This document shows, one piece after another, positions 53,223-61,863 of a stretch of 64,000 bases of DNA. Position 1 is the stretch's first letter; the number at the start of each line of letters is the position of its first letter. Under the pieces are notes generated by a model that was not told the DNA's origin, made no database searches, and saw nothing but the letters and a program-made list of their open reading frames with translations. The stretch lies in contig JASJCJ010000009.1 of NCBI GenBank assembly GCA_030066045.1, forward strand, positions 21,772 through 85,771, in the 5' to 3' direction. Position numbers and translations under genes: made by a program. This DNA comes from Calothrix sp. MO_167.B12. GTDB taxonomy: Bacteria; Cyanobacteriota; Cyanobacteriia; Cyanobacteriales; Nostocaceae.

Positions 53223-53861
53223 TTACCCATTAAATGGCTTCACAGCAAAATCAGACCATGTAATGGTAAAATTATCCTTCTCTCCTGTGGCAATGAACTT
53301 AACTACCACTTCACAAGCTACCGCGACTGCGAACATAACTAAATTACGGGCTAAAGGGTAATCACACACATCATCGTTTACTGGTGATGGTACACGATAA
53401 ATTTGGTTCCACATAATTTCGGCGTAATCAGCAGCCAAACCAACATGCAAACAAGGTATTTGAGATTGTTGACAGTAATCCTTGACAGCTTGACGACTGC
53501 CACTGTTATCAAAAGTATCAATTACTAAAGCACTACCTGCTAATAATTTACCAGCATTGGTTGGGGTTAATTCTTGAGAGCGTCCATCCACAGCAGTCCC
53601 CAAAGCACGGTAAAGACTGTTAGTGAGGATTTTTGCCTTATATGCACCAATATCAGAACGGTAATAGGGTTGAGTGGAAAGATTGCGTTCCTCAATGCGA
53701 TCGCGATCTATAATCCTTAGTTTACCAAAACCAGAGCGAGTTAAATTTTCGCTCATATTTGCACCCAAAGCACCAGCACCGCATACTGTGATTGGGAAAT
53801 CCCGTAATTTAGTCATGAGTGCGGGGGTACGGTGGAGTTGTTCGTGGAAAAAAATAGACAT
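53223..53861 (-). CDS. ThiF/MoeB/E1-like adenylyltransferase-fold protein
   Basis: 212 residues from MSIFFHEQLHRTPAL; upstream in-frame codons look non-coding. ATP-binding ITVCGAGALGANMSENLTRSG (GxGxxG) at residue ~27, then RIIDRDRIEERNLSTQPYY (Asp-Arg/Arg-Asn substrate grip) and LVIDTFDNSGSRQAV. The usual catalytic Cys region and zinc Cys pairs are not clear. Activates a small protein's C-terminus or a related carboxylate; the partner is not visible. Confidence 0.82.
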   Translation of the reverse strand: MSIFFHEQLHRTPALMTKLRDFPITVCGAGALGANMSENLTRSGFGKLRIIDRDRIEERNLSTQPYYRSDIGAYKAKILTNSLYRALGTAVDGRSQELTPTNAGKLLAGSALVIDTFDNSGSRQAVKDYCQQSQIPCLHVGLAADYAEIMWNQIYRVPSPVNDDVCDYPLARNLVMFAVAVACEVVVKFIATGEKDNFTITWSDFAVKPFNG

Positions 53862-54059
53862 GGGAGACGATAATACCGATAATATAGGATTACTATTTGA
53901 TTTTTGCAAAACACGTAGGGTGTGTTACCGTCGGGAGTAGGGCACCATCCGGTAATCTTTTAGGTGCGGAGCGCTGTTAGCATAGCGTACCCTACAAGTA
54001 CCTAATTTTATTCAACAATCAAACCAGATTCCTATACTTTGATGCTATTATGATGTTGG

Positions 54060-54255
54060 TGGATTTTCTGGCAGGGGAAAGCACAGGCGAAAACCCCCGT
54101 CCCCCGCCAAATCGACAGAACCTTGACAATTCAATAGTTTCAGCATTTTCTGTGTTTCGAGGTTTGCTCTTAGCAATGGCTGAAATGGACTTTTAAAACG
54201 GCCCCGCCAAAACTGCTGTCAGGAGTGGCTCTGTTATTGGGTTCTAGCTGGCGGA
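54060..54255 (+). promoter_or_regulatory. CRISPR leader
   Basis: AT/GC-mixed non-coding stretch with CCCCCGTCCCCCGCCAAATC, ACAGAACCTTGACAATTC and a TTGGGTTCTAGCTGGCGGA end directly before the first repeat, a pattern seen in cyanobacterial leaders from general knowledge. Orientation agrees with the repeat 3' end ATTGAAAC and with repeat degeneration at the far end. Confidence 0.8.
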
Positions 54256-54994
54256 CTTTCAAATCAATGATTCCCGGCAACGGGATTGAAACACTGCGAC
54301 TAAGGTCTACCTGAGGGTATTGAGTCACCTTTCAAATCAATGATTCCCGGCAACGGGATTGAAACCCTCACTCCACAGCAGCGCATCTTGAGGGGTCATG
54401 GATCTTTCAAATCAATGATTCCCGGCAACGGGATTGAAACTACTGTGTTAAAACTAGAGTTTCCATATTTTTCTTTCAAATCAATGATTCCCGGCAACGG
54501 GATTGAAACCATTTTATTCTTCAAAACTCATGTATCCACAGTAAGACTTTCAAATCAATGATTCCCGGCAACGGGATTGAAACTATCCTTCTATGTAGGG
54601 ATTTGCCAGCTCCTCACCACTTTCAAATCAATGATTCCCGGCAACGGGATTGAAACGACCATTTTAAATACCGATTTGACGCTGCAAAAACCCTTTCAAA
54701 TCAATGATTCCCGGCAACGGGATTGAAACAATCATCCCAGGTGATAACCTCACCAAGGGGAATTGCTTTCAAATCAATGATTCCCGGCAACGGGATTGAA
54801 ACACCAACAAAATCATTGAGGGAGTCTCCATATCTCTCTTTCAAATCAATGATTCCCGGCAACGGGATTGAAACCAGTTTGAAATCTTTCGACGAAATTG
54901 TTTAATTGCCTTTCAAATTAATGATTCCCGGCAACGGGATTGAAACTTTGCAAAAGCAAATAAATCGATATTTCCTACAACTTTCAAATTAATG
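54256..54994 (+). CRISPR. CRISPR array, ten full repeats plus a truncated eleventh
   Basis: 37-bp repeats start at 54256, 54329, 54404, 54473, 54547, 54620, 54693, 54766, 54838 and 54910, beginning CTTTCAAATCAATGATTC and ending GGGATTGAAAC with the 5'-handle-like ATTGAAAC. A short hairpin CCCGGCAACGGG lies inside. Spacers are 32-38 bp, all different. Repeat 10 has one change (AAATTAATG). An eleventh repeat survives as 54981-54994 and is cut by a GTAGGTTGGG repeat. No cas gene occurs in the window, so the array depends on Cas proteins elsewhere. Confidence 0.97.
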
Positions 54995-55240
54995 TAGGTT
55001 GGGTAGAACGAAGTGAAACCCAACAATACCAAAGTTTGGCATTGCTGATTGAAAGTATGAATGTGTCTCACGCTCCAGGCGCAAAGACGCAAAGAATCAT
55101 TGTTTAATCATGCCAAAAATTCAAATTCATACTCCGATTCAGCAACGCCCCAAAGTTTTTTGGTTGTTGGGTTTCGTCCCTCAAACGCCACTTCTCTCAA
55201 CGCGGGGAACCCGCGCACAAGAGTGGCTCCCCAACCTACG
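54993..55240. mobile_element. GTAGGTTGGG palindromic repeat that truncates the last CRISPR repeat
   Basis: Starts TGTAGGTTGGGTAGAACG and ends GCTCCCCAACCTACG, with internal GAAACCCAACA and TGTTGGGTTTCG arms. It contains a nested family 2 element at 55038-55149. Confidence 0.78.
55038..55149. mobile_element. MITE-like element, family 2, copy E, nested, with 9-bp target duplication
   Basis: Ends GGCATTGCTGA and, inverted, TTCAGCAACGCC. CCAAAGTTT occurs directly on both sides (55029-55037 and 55150-55158) inside the surrounding palindromic repeat. Confidence 0.88.
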
Positions 55241-55503
55241 CCTATTTTTTGGGAAATAAGTGCAAGGGAATTAGGATTTTAGGTTTACAATTGTTGCATC
55301 TATAATTTTTGATGATATTTTACAGCAGTTTTCATCTATTTGAACCACATCTTCATGTAGGGGTTTAGCACTGCTAAACCCCTACGGTGTGGTCTATTTA
55401 CCTGAAAATCGCTGTAAATAAAAAAAGAGGCACCGAACTATTGCCTATTGCCCATTCCCTATTCCCTACCCCCACCAAAAGACTTTTTCAGCAAGCCCTA
55501 TTT
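55241..55503. mobile_element. MITE family 4, second copy, split by a family 5 element
   Basis: Inverted relative to 27868-28086: AAGTGCAAGGGAATTAGGAT, GATGATATTT, then a family 5 insertion (55320-55417), then GGCACCGAACTATTGCC and an end AGCAAGCCCTA immediately before the start codon at 55504. Its left end is lost in the preceding repeat. Confidence 0.78.
55320..55417. mobile_element. MITE-like element, family 5, nested copy
   Basis: 98 bp, ends TTACAGCAGTTTTC and, inverted, GAAAATCGCTGTAA, around a GTAGGGGTTTAGC...GCTAAACCCCTAC hairpin. Almost identical to 58236-58333. The uninterrupted family 4 copy shows the target sequence. Confidence 0.87.
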
Positions 55504-56322
55504 ATGATTGAGAATAACTGGAATACTTCTCTCTATGAGAACAACCATAGTTTTGTATGGCAATACGGAGAAGATTTACTGCAACTATTAGCACCACAAC
55601 CAGAGGAACGAATTTTAGATATTGGTTGTGGTACAGGACAATTGACAGCAAAAATTACTGATACTAGTGCTATAGCTGTGGGAATTGATGCAGATACAGA
55701 TATGATTGCTAAAGCCAAAAGTAACTACCCCCAAATACAATTTTCAGTTACCGATGCCAGGGAATTTCATACCGAAACACCTTTTGATGCCGTGTTTTCC
55801 AACGCTGCCTTACATTGGATACCCCAAGCAGATGTAGTTATTAACCGTATTTACCAAGCCTTAAAACCAAGGGGAAGGTTTGTGGCAGAATTTGGCGGTA
55901 AAGGCAATATATCAACCATTAAGCAAGCTATTTACACCGTATTGACGGAAATGGGGCAATCCCCAGAAAAGCTCAACCCTTGGTATTTTCCCAGTATTAG
56001 TGAGTATACATCGCTTCTAGAACAACAAGGATTTGATGTTACCTATGCCCATCTTTTAGAACGTCCCACACCTTTGACAGATGGAGACAGGGGAATGGAA
56101 AATTGGATACGAATGTTTAGCCATCGTTTTTTTGTAGGAATGGCTCCAGAACAAATCAGTCAAGCCATTCAAACCATAGAAAATCTCTTAAAACCAACCC
56201 TATATAAAAATGGTAATTGGATTGCAGACTACCATCGTATTCGTGTTGTTGCAGTCAGGAGACGAGAAGGGAAGGAGGGAAGGAGTGAGGGAGTAGGGGC
56301 GGGGTTTCCCCGCCCGGAGTGA
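55504..56322 (+). CDS. Class I SAM-dependent methyltransferase (Methyltransf_11/trans-aconitate type)
   Basis: About 272 codons from MIENNWNTSLYENNHSF. AdoMet motif ILDIGCGTGQLTAKI near residue 40, VGIDADTDMIAKA near 62, FDAVFSNAALHWIPQA near 100, and EFGGKGNI. Small-molecule methyltransferase; substrate unknown. No ribosome-binding site of its own: the ATG follows directly the end of a MITE. The last ~20 codons (EGKEGRSEGVGAGFPRPE) come from an STRR/hairpin tract after the natural domain end, so the C-terminus has been extended. Confidence 0.85.
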   Translation: MIENNWNTSLYENNHSFVWQYGEDLLQLLAPQPEERILDIGCGTGQLTAKITDTSAIAVGIDADTDMIAKAKSNYPQIQFSVTDAREFHTETPFDAVFSNAALHWIPQADVVINRIYQALKPRGRFVAEFGGKGNISTIKQAIYTVLTEMGQSPEKLNPWYFPSISEYTSLLEQQGFDVTYAHLLERPTPLTDGDRGMENWIRMFSHRFFVGMAPEQISQAIQTIENLLKPTLYKNGNWIADYHRIRVVAVRRREGKEGRSEGVGAGFPRPE

Positions 56323-56407
56323 GGGAGTGAAGAATTAAATACTCCCAATTGTCAAATGTCAACTGTCAACCGTCAACCGTCAACTGTCAACTGTCAACTC
56401 CCAACCG
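56266..56407. repeat. STRR plus GGGGCGGGG hairpin and TGTCAAC tandem
   Basis: GAAGGGAGGGAAGGAG-type units, a GTAGGGGCGGGGTTTCCCCG hairpin, then TGTCAAC/CGTCAAC heptamers 56354-56410. Confidence 0.85.
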
Positions 56408-57253
56408 TCAAAAGTTATCTGCATCTTCTATCACCCCTACCAAAGATTGCAAATCAAACTTTTCATCTTCATTACTGAGACAAATACCCGCACTAATCAC
56501 AGTCAGATCGTTTTTAGAGATGGCACTAGTGTGATGTTCCCCATCCCTAGTAGTCCATTGTACCAACCAACGATCCTGGCGATCGCTAAATTCTTGCAAT
56601 TCCCCACCACCCATTTTTAAAGCTTTTTCTAACCGTTTTCGATCCGCTTTCTGCCGATTTAAGGCAGCAAATTCCCCGGCTTGTTGGGTAGCTAAGTCAT
56701 AAACTATACCCATCTCCGGTGTCATACCTTTAAACTGAACTTCCTCAGGGATGGTAACTTGTTGGAGATGTTCTCTTAATTGTACAGCAATTAGGGGATC
56801 GGCACGGCGATCGCATTCGTCAAACCACCAAGCGACCCCATCAGTACGCGCCACAATTGTGTCAAACTGATTTCCATCACTAACTAGATGCACGGCTACG
56901 GGCTGGGAATACCCGCAGCGCTGCTCCATATCACCCTCATTCACCGGATACGCTAACCAAGTCTGTCTTTGCAATTTATAAGCAAGTCGCAGGCGTAAAG
57001 GTTTGAGATATTGTAAATACTCTGCTATTTGTGGCAAACTGGGTTCTTCTGTCACTGTTGCCCTTTTCCCATCCACAGCCTGAAAAATGCCCCACCCTTC
57101 AAAGTTACGGGGTTGGGGGGTAAATGTATACACCATCCCATTCAAGCGAGTTCGCACCTTTCCACCCCCCACGCATGGAGCAATAAATTGGCTAGAGTGT
57201 AATTCCTCCTCTTGTGCTGCCAATTGTTGAATTAGCTTTTGGATATCTGCCAT
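56408..57253 (-). CDS. Conserved-type cyanobacterial hypothetical protein
   Basis: 281 codons, soluble, no signal. MADIQKLIQQLAAQEEELHS start, then CVGGGKVRTRLNGMVYTF and NFEGWGIFQAVDG, a long middle (HLVSDGNQFDTIVARTDG, AWWFDECDRRADPL) and a charged C-terminal domain (KADRKRLEKALKMGGGEL, QDRWLVQWTTRDGEHHTS). No known domain is recognised. Well-formed codon use and HIP1 sites support it as a native gene. Confidence 0.75.
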   Translation of the reverse strand: MADIQKLIQQLAAQEEELHSSQFIAPCVGGGKVRTRLNGMVYTFTPQPRNFEGWGIFQAVDGKRATVTEEPSLPQIAEYLQYLKPLRLRLAYKLQRQTWLAYPVNEGDMEQRCGYSQPVAVHLVSDGNQFDTIVARTDGVAWWFDECDRRADPLIAVQLREHLQQVTIPEEVQFKGMTPEMGIVYDLATQQAGEFAALNRQKADRKRLEKALKMGGGELQEFSDRQDRWLVQWTTRDGEHHTSAISKNDLTVISAGICLSNEDEKFDLQSLVGVIEDADNF

Positions 57254-57842
57254 AAGTCTTTAAATATGAGTAATTGGTATTGTTGCAGCCGTTTTCATTT
57301 GAGTAAGGTAGAATTCATATCCTTTTGATTCACATCTTGCACCACAAAATTATTGAGAAAATCAGAGCCTGAAATCCTTATTTTCCCGTAACCCACCTAC
57401 TGGCAAGCTTACCCTTATTGAGAAGGTGCAAGATATGTTTTGAGGCAGGAGGCGGTGCCGATGAAAAATTTTTTCATCACCAAGTATGAAAAAGGGTTCT
57501 TTCCCCTACACCCTACATCCTCAAGCGTTAAGTTTTTTCTCAAACCAGTCAAAATTTCTGGTTCTAATCTTTACATATGGGAAAATAAAATTGACAGTTA
57601 GCAATTTATTGCTGCTAACTTGAATTTTTCAGCTTGGTAACGCATTAATAACTAGTTGTGCTGGGTTCAGCATGGCTTACGAAAATATATCTTGAATATC
57701 TCTTGCATCTGCTCAATCGGATTCACAAGGCATTGTCCGCTTGATGAAGATCCAAAATCCAACATTGAATGACATTGTCTACAATCCGGAAAATTTCAGT
57801 TAGAAAATAAACTTTAGATTACCGGCATTGGGAGGTAATAAA
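57254..57842. other. Non-coding spacer
   Basis: No gene seen. Contains TTGCACCACAAAATTATTG and AGAAGGTGCAAGAT, related to the TTGTGGTGCAAGATGTG segment at 14399-14415, hinting at another dispersed repeat. The promoter of the small gene at 57843 should be at the right end. Confidence 0.5.
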
Positions 57843-57980
57843 ATGGCAAATCGGAATAATTTAGTTCACAGTTTATGGCATAAAATGCAGCAAGATTCTG
57901 TTAGCTGGGGATCTCTGATACTTTGGGTTTTTGGATTAATGATACTTCTATTGATGGTGACAATGTTTCCTGCTGTATAA
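57843..57980 (+). CDS. 45-residue single-pass membrane protein
   Basis: MANRNNLVHSLWHKMQQDSV followed by SWGSLILWVFGLMILLLM and VTMFPAV. A strong ribosome site GGGAGGT lies 7 bases upstream of the ATG. One amphipathic/hydrophilic N-terminal helix and one membrane segment. Too short for usual gene callers. Not recognised. Confidence 0.7.
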   Translation: MANRNNLVHSLWHKMQQDSVSWGSLILWVFGLMILLLMVTMFPAV

Positions 57981-58235
57981 AATAGTTCATCAAAATTCAA
58001 GGTTTGATTGGACATAGCTCAAGTAGTCTCAATCTATCAAAAGTGCTCGGGATACAAGACCTAAATTATAGGTATTTATGGATATCTGGCACAAGAAAAT
58101 TTAACAGAATTATCCTGTTAATTCCTGACTTATGCAAGAAGTCCATTTATTGAGATATCCCATAAATTCATCTTTAAAACCCACCCCCAATCTCAAATTG
58201 GGGGTAAATTTATTGATATTGATAAATATAGCAAC

Positions 58236-58333
58236 TTACAGCAGTTTTCATCTATTTGAACCACATCTTCATGTAGGGGTTTAGCAATGCTAAACCCCTA
58301 CGGTGTGGTCTATTTACCTGAAAATCGCTGTAA
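58236..58333. mobile_element. MITE-like element, family 5, second copy
   Basis: Same ends and hairpin as 55320-55417, about two differences. The rest of 57981-58769 is non-coding: GGGCGGGGAAACCCCGCCC hairpin (58554-58573) and a GAACTCC tandem (58576-58627). Confidence 0.87.
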
Positions 58334-58769
58334 TTCAACAATTTTTATGTTGATTAGTATCTTTTCTATGAAATATAAATTGATGCTCTCCTTACTAGTC
58401 TCCCACAAGAAAGAAAATCTCACAGCCAGGGATCTGAAAGTGCTTTGTGACTAATTCTTCAAGTTAGCACGCAATGCGCCCCTACAAACTTCGCGCGTCT
58501 ACATGGACAATATTTTGCCCACAACCTGCAGATGAAAATAATTCCCTCACTCTGGGCGGGGAAACCCCGCCCCTACTCCGAACTCCGAACTCCGAACTCC
58601 GAACTCCGAACTCCGAACTCTGAACTCCCTATTTTCAAGTTAGTGCGGCTCCCACACCTAAGCTATCAAACATTAACTAACAACTAACAACCATTTTCCA
58701 GCTAGTCTCCCATGAGCGATCGCTCTTAACATTACTTTACATATTTCAATATACAGAATAGATTTTTGA

Positions 58770-59825
58770 TTAATTGAAATTCAAAGATGAGATAGCTGCT
58801 TCCATGTCCTGGGTCAAAAATGTATCTAGAGCCATGTACATCCAGTAAAGAGACGAATGTGGATCACAACCAGTTTTCTGAAAACCCACTGCGGATGCTA
58901 ACTGTTCCCCAACAGGATTAATGGCTAAGGTATACAAATCGCAGAGATTGGGAAAATCTGCTTGCATCTGCTGCAAAATTGCTTGGGAATCTGTTAATAA
59001 TAGATAAAAGCGATCGCTGTTTTGATAGGGAGGATCAATTTGGCAGCTACGGACAAAAATAGAGGTACAATTATGATCGCCTGGTTTTGCCATTTGAATG
59101 GGATCGATTTCGTTGGCAATACTCAGATATAGACTTTTACTAGGTGGTAGAAAAAAATTTCCCTCGGATTCCCTGGCTGTAGGATAAAGTACATAAAAAC
59201 CGATTGCTTCTTGATTATCTTCACGACGTAAAACCCTCATACCAGTGGGATATTGGGCTGACCAACTACGGAGAATCCTCGCAATTCTTTGGGGGACGGC
59301 GGTAGTTATTTTATTCATCCAGTTGTAGTTCTGAGCCAAGAAAATAGCAACGGGAATAGCATCTGTGCGAGAATTAAAGGTATCTGCAAATATAGATATT
59401 TCTTCTGGAGTTGTTGGGGATTGATCAATACTTGCTAAGGAAGAGCGAATGCGAATACAAGTATTGTTACCATCAAAGTCTTTTTCTATTAGTCCTAAAC
59501 CCACAAGTTTATCCAACATCATTCCCGCAGCCCTTTCACTCCCTCTGTCTTGGTGACTGTAGAAAAGTTCGTGGGCTTCTCGATGGGTGCAAGCAACGAA
59601 ACCTTCTGGTAAATCCAGCTTAGTTAAAGGAGGTTTGATGGATTTACCCCGCTCTTGGTGTTGCTTGAGGAGCAAATAAGCCCAGAGTTTCACAAAATAT
59701 TCTGCCCTACGGCGCGTCACACCCACCCTTCCTTTCAACAGAGAAACATACTTACGCTGCTGTGCGGATGGAAACCACTTGTCGATGTCAATAATTGCTG
59801 GATTCATGGTAGAAGTAGAAGTCAC
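58770..59825 (-). CDS. Conserved-type hypothetical protein, possible winged-helix N-terminus
   Basis: 351 codons. N-terminal ~120 residues are helical with a replication-initiator/wHTH-like pattern (RRRAEYFVKLWAYLLLKQH, ACTHREAHELFYSHQ, MLDKLVGLGLIEKD), the middle and C-terminal parts alternate helices and strands (MRVLRREDNQEAIGFYVLY, PGDHNCTSIFVRSC, AVGFQKTGCDPHS), reminiscent of an acyltransferase-like fold. Function not recognised. Divergent from the LuxR regulator at 60126. Confidence 0.7.
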   Translation of the reverse strand: MTSTSTMNPAIIDIDKWFPSAQQRKYVSLLKGRVGVTRRRAEYFVKLWAYLLLKQHQERGKSIKPPLTKLDLPEGFVACTHREAHELFYSHQDRGSERAAGMMLDKLVGLGLIEKDFDGNNTCIRIRSSLASIDQSPTTPEEISIFADTFNSRTDAIPVAIFLAQNYNWMNKITTAVPQRIARILRSWSAQYPTGMRVLRREDNQEAIGFYVLYPTARESEGNFFLPPSKSLYLSIANEIDPIQMAKPGDHNCTSIFVRSCQIDPPYQNSDRFYLLLTDSQAILQQMQADFPNLCDLYTLAINPVGEQLASAVGFQKTGCDPHSSLYWMYMALDTFLTQDMEAAISSLNFN

Positions 59826-60125
59826 TGGCAGATTTCTCCTAGGGGTGAAAACACCACATAACTGGAAGGGAGGATCTACTGAGTAGAATTTTCTAACTTT
59901 ATTATTTCCTAGCTATGGCGTGAAATCACTCCATTTTATAAAAACTTCACCTTGCTTCAGTTCAATTCCGCAAAATGCCACCAACAAAATTTGACTTCAC
60001 TACCCTTGGTGAGGTGACAGCTCACTCATTGTATATACAGAATTTCTAGTTGCAAAATGTTGTTAAACACCAGATTGATGAATCGGTGAGTTTAATTTGT
60101 TGTTGCATCTGGAAGGTAATCGATC

Positions 60126-60752
60126 ATGCGCTCTACCACGCTGATGATAAAATATAATAATACATCTACCAAAAGAAATATTTTTCATGGAAATCCTGTA
60201 AAATTAAAGCGATCGCATTTACTACCACAAGATTTATTACAAGCTGCGATCGCCAGTTTAGTTGATGGTATTCTAATTTTGACAACCCAGGGGCAAGTCA
60301 TCCATGAAAATGAATTTGCCCGTCGTCTTTGTGAGCAATTAATTCCCTCTTCCGAACCAGGAATAAGACTACCACACGAGGTTTGGCGTGTTTGTCAGTC
60401 TCTAATTGACAGCCGGGAAATGTTTCCTGAAACTAATATTTGTATTGAATCGGAATTTTTAATTTCACCCTCAGTTAAATTAAAAATTCGTGGCAGATGG
60501 TTATCATTAAAAAATGATAGTGATAACTTGTTATTAGTTAGTTTAGAAGATATTTATCAATCCAGTCAAAACATTGCGATCGCAGATATACAAAGATATG
60601 GTTTAACTAAACGTGAAGCAGAAGTATGGCTACTTAGAAGAGCAAGTTTTTCCTATCAAGAAATAGCAAATAAGCTATACATCAGCATCAATACTGTTAA
60701 AAAACATCTGAAGAATATTTACGCTAAACAACAGGAAATGGCTTATTCATAA
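60126..60752 (+). CDS. LuxR/FixJ-type HTH transcriptional regulator with N-terminal PAS-like domain
   Basis: 208 codons. C-terminal GLTKREAEVWLLRRASFSYQ, EIANKLYISINTVKKHLKNI is the LuxR-type helix-turn-helix. The N-terminal region (AAIASLVDGILILTTQGQVI, HENEFARRLCEQL) looks like a PAS sensor. A second ATG 18 bp downstream is possible. The 300-bp divergent spacer (59826-60125) holds its promoter and a GTGACAGCTCAC palindrome at 60015-60026. Confidence 0.82.
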   Translation: MRSTTLMIKYNNTSTKRNIFHGNPVKLKRSHLLPQDLLQAAIASLVDGILILTTQGQVIHENEFARRLCEQLIPSSEPGIRLPHEVWRVCQSLIDSREMFPETNICIESEFLISPSVKLKIRGRWLSLKNDSDNLLLVSLEDIYQSSQNIAIADIQRYGLTKREAEVWLLRRASFSYQEIANKLYISINTVKKHLKNIYAKQQEMAYS

Positions 60753-60999
60753 TATTATTTATAAGTTTTACTCACAATTATGGTCTTCCAATGTAGTTTT
60801 GCTCAGATTTGATGTTAATTTTGACGGAAAACCTATCGCTGTGCAACTCATATACTCCCTTAGGAGGCTCACACTTGTGCATCACAAGCCTGTAAGTAAT
60901 TGATTCTCAGGACAATTTAAACGCTATGAATGTGATTCAGCAGACATTTTAGCCTCCTTATCACCTATTCAAGTCATATATTTGATTACATTAAGTTTT

Positions 61000-61082
61000 G
61001 TATCAATATTTAATATTTCTGGAAAATACAATCATCAATTTTGTATCCATATTCAACATTTCTAGGAAATATAATCAAATAT
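61000..61082. repeat. Tandem ~43-bp duplication before the repeat-protein gene
   Basis: Two consecutive units beginning TTTTGTATCAATATT and TTTTGTATCCATATTC and sharing CATTTCT(A/G)GGAAATA and ATAATCA(A). The first begins at about 60997. The duplication lies directly upstream of the ATG at 61083. 60753-60996 has no gene. Confidence 0.75.
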
Positions 61083-61748
61083 ATGAATTTTACTATATCT
61101 GGTCTAATATTAGGGCTTGCTAATGTCTTGAGCTGGATAGGAAATGGGATTTTAGCATTTTTTCATTGGTTGGGAGATGCTAGCAAAGTTTTAATTACTA
61201 TTTTTATCAATGTCTTGAATTGGATAGGAAATGAGATTTTAGTATTTTTTCATTGGTTGGGAGATGCTAGCAAAGCTTTAATTACTATTTTTGTCAATGT
61301 CTTGAATTGGATAGGAAATGGGATTTTAGTATTTTTTCATTGGTTGGGAAATGCTAGCAAAGCTTTAATTACTATTTTTATCAATGTCTTGAATTGGATA
61401 GGAAATGGGATTTTAGCATTTTTTCATTGGTTGGGAGATGCTAGCAAAGCTTTAATTAATGCTGGAGAAAATTTATTTAACAATAATGATTACTTAATCA
61501 CCATTATAGTTGTGTTAATATTTAGCTTCATCGTTGTATTGGCATATTTCAACCATCAAATTGAGTTTGAAGATATAAAGCACAAGCATGAGATTGAAAG
61601 CAAAAAACTTGATAATGAGTTTGAAGATATAAAGCACAAGAATGAGATTGAAAGAAAAAAACTTGATAATGAGTTTGAAATTTTGAAAACGATACGTAAG
61701 TTTTTGGAGACAGTAGTAAGTAATATATTTAAATATCTCATGTATTAG
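61083..61748 (+). CDS. Protein with four 29-residue hydrophobic repeats, membrane segment and coiled coil
   Basis: 221 residues from MNFTISG. Four near-identical 87-bp DNA units encode WIGNGILAFFHWLGDASK plus VLITIFINVLN, followed by a typical membrane helix YLITIIVVLIFSFIVVLAYF and two 18-residue charged repeats FEDIKHKHEIESKKLDNE. Repeats keep amphipathic spacing (Trp/Phe/Leu face), so they may insert into or line a membrane. No family recognised. Confidence 0.75.
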   Translation: MNFTISGLILGLANVLSWIGNGILAFFHWLGDASKVLITIFINVLNWIGNEILVFFHWLGDASKALITIFVNVLNWIGNGILVFFHWLGNASKALITIFINVLNWIGNGILAFFHWLGDASKALINAGENLFNNNDYLITIIVVLIFSFIVVLAYFNHQIEFEDIKHKHEIESKKLDNEFEDIKHKNEIERKKLDNEFEILKTIRKFLETVVSNIFKYLMY

Positions 61749-61863
61749 AAGCGCGGCGGAATTTTCCTACGGTAGAATTTTGGTTGACTATGTTGAAAAA
61801 TGCGAACTCATATTCAAATTCTGCAATGCCAAAATAGGAGGATAAACCACTAATTACTTCTCA

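Noticed and set aside
54340..54905. Frames inside the CRISPR array
   Set aside because: Artefacts of in-register repeats; their repeated peptide is the CRISPR repeat itself.
54256..54980. Spacers that might target the integrated element at 35-49 kb
   Set aside because: Reading by eye, I found no spacer with a convincing match to the element; a proper search is needed, so no self-targeting claim is made.
60015..60026. CRP-type binding site before the LuxR gene
   Set aside because: GTGA and TCAC half-sites are four bases apart instead of six; probably chance.
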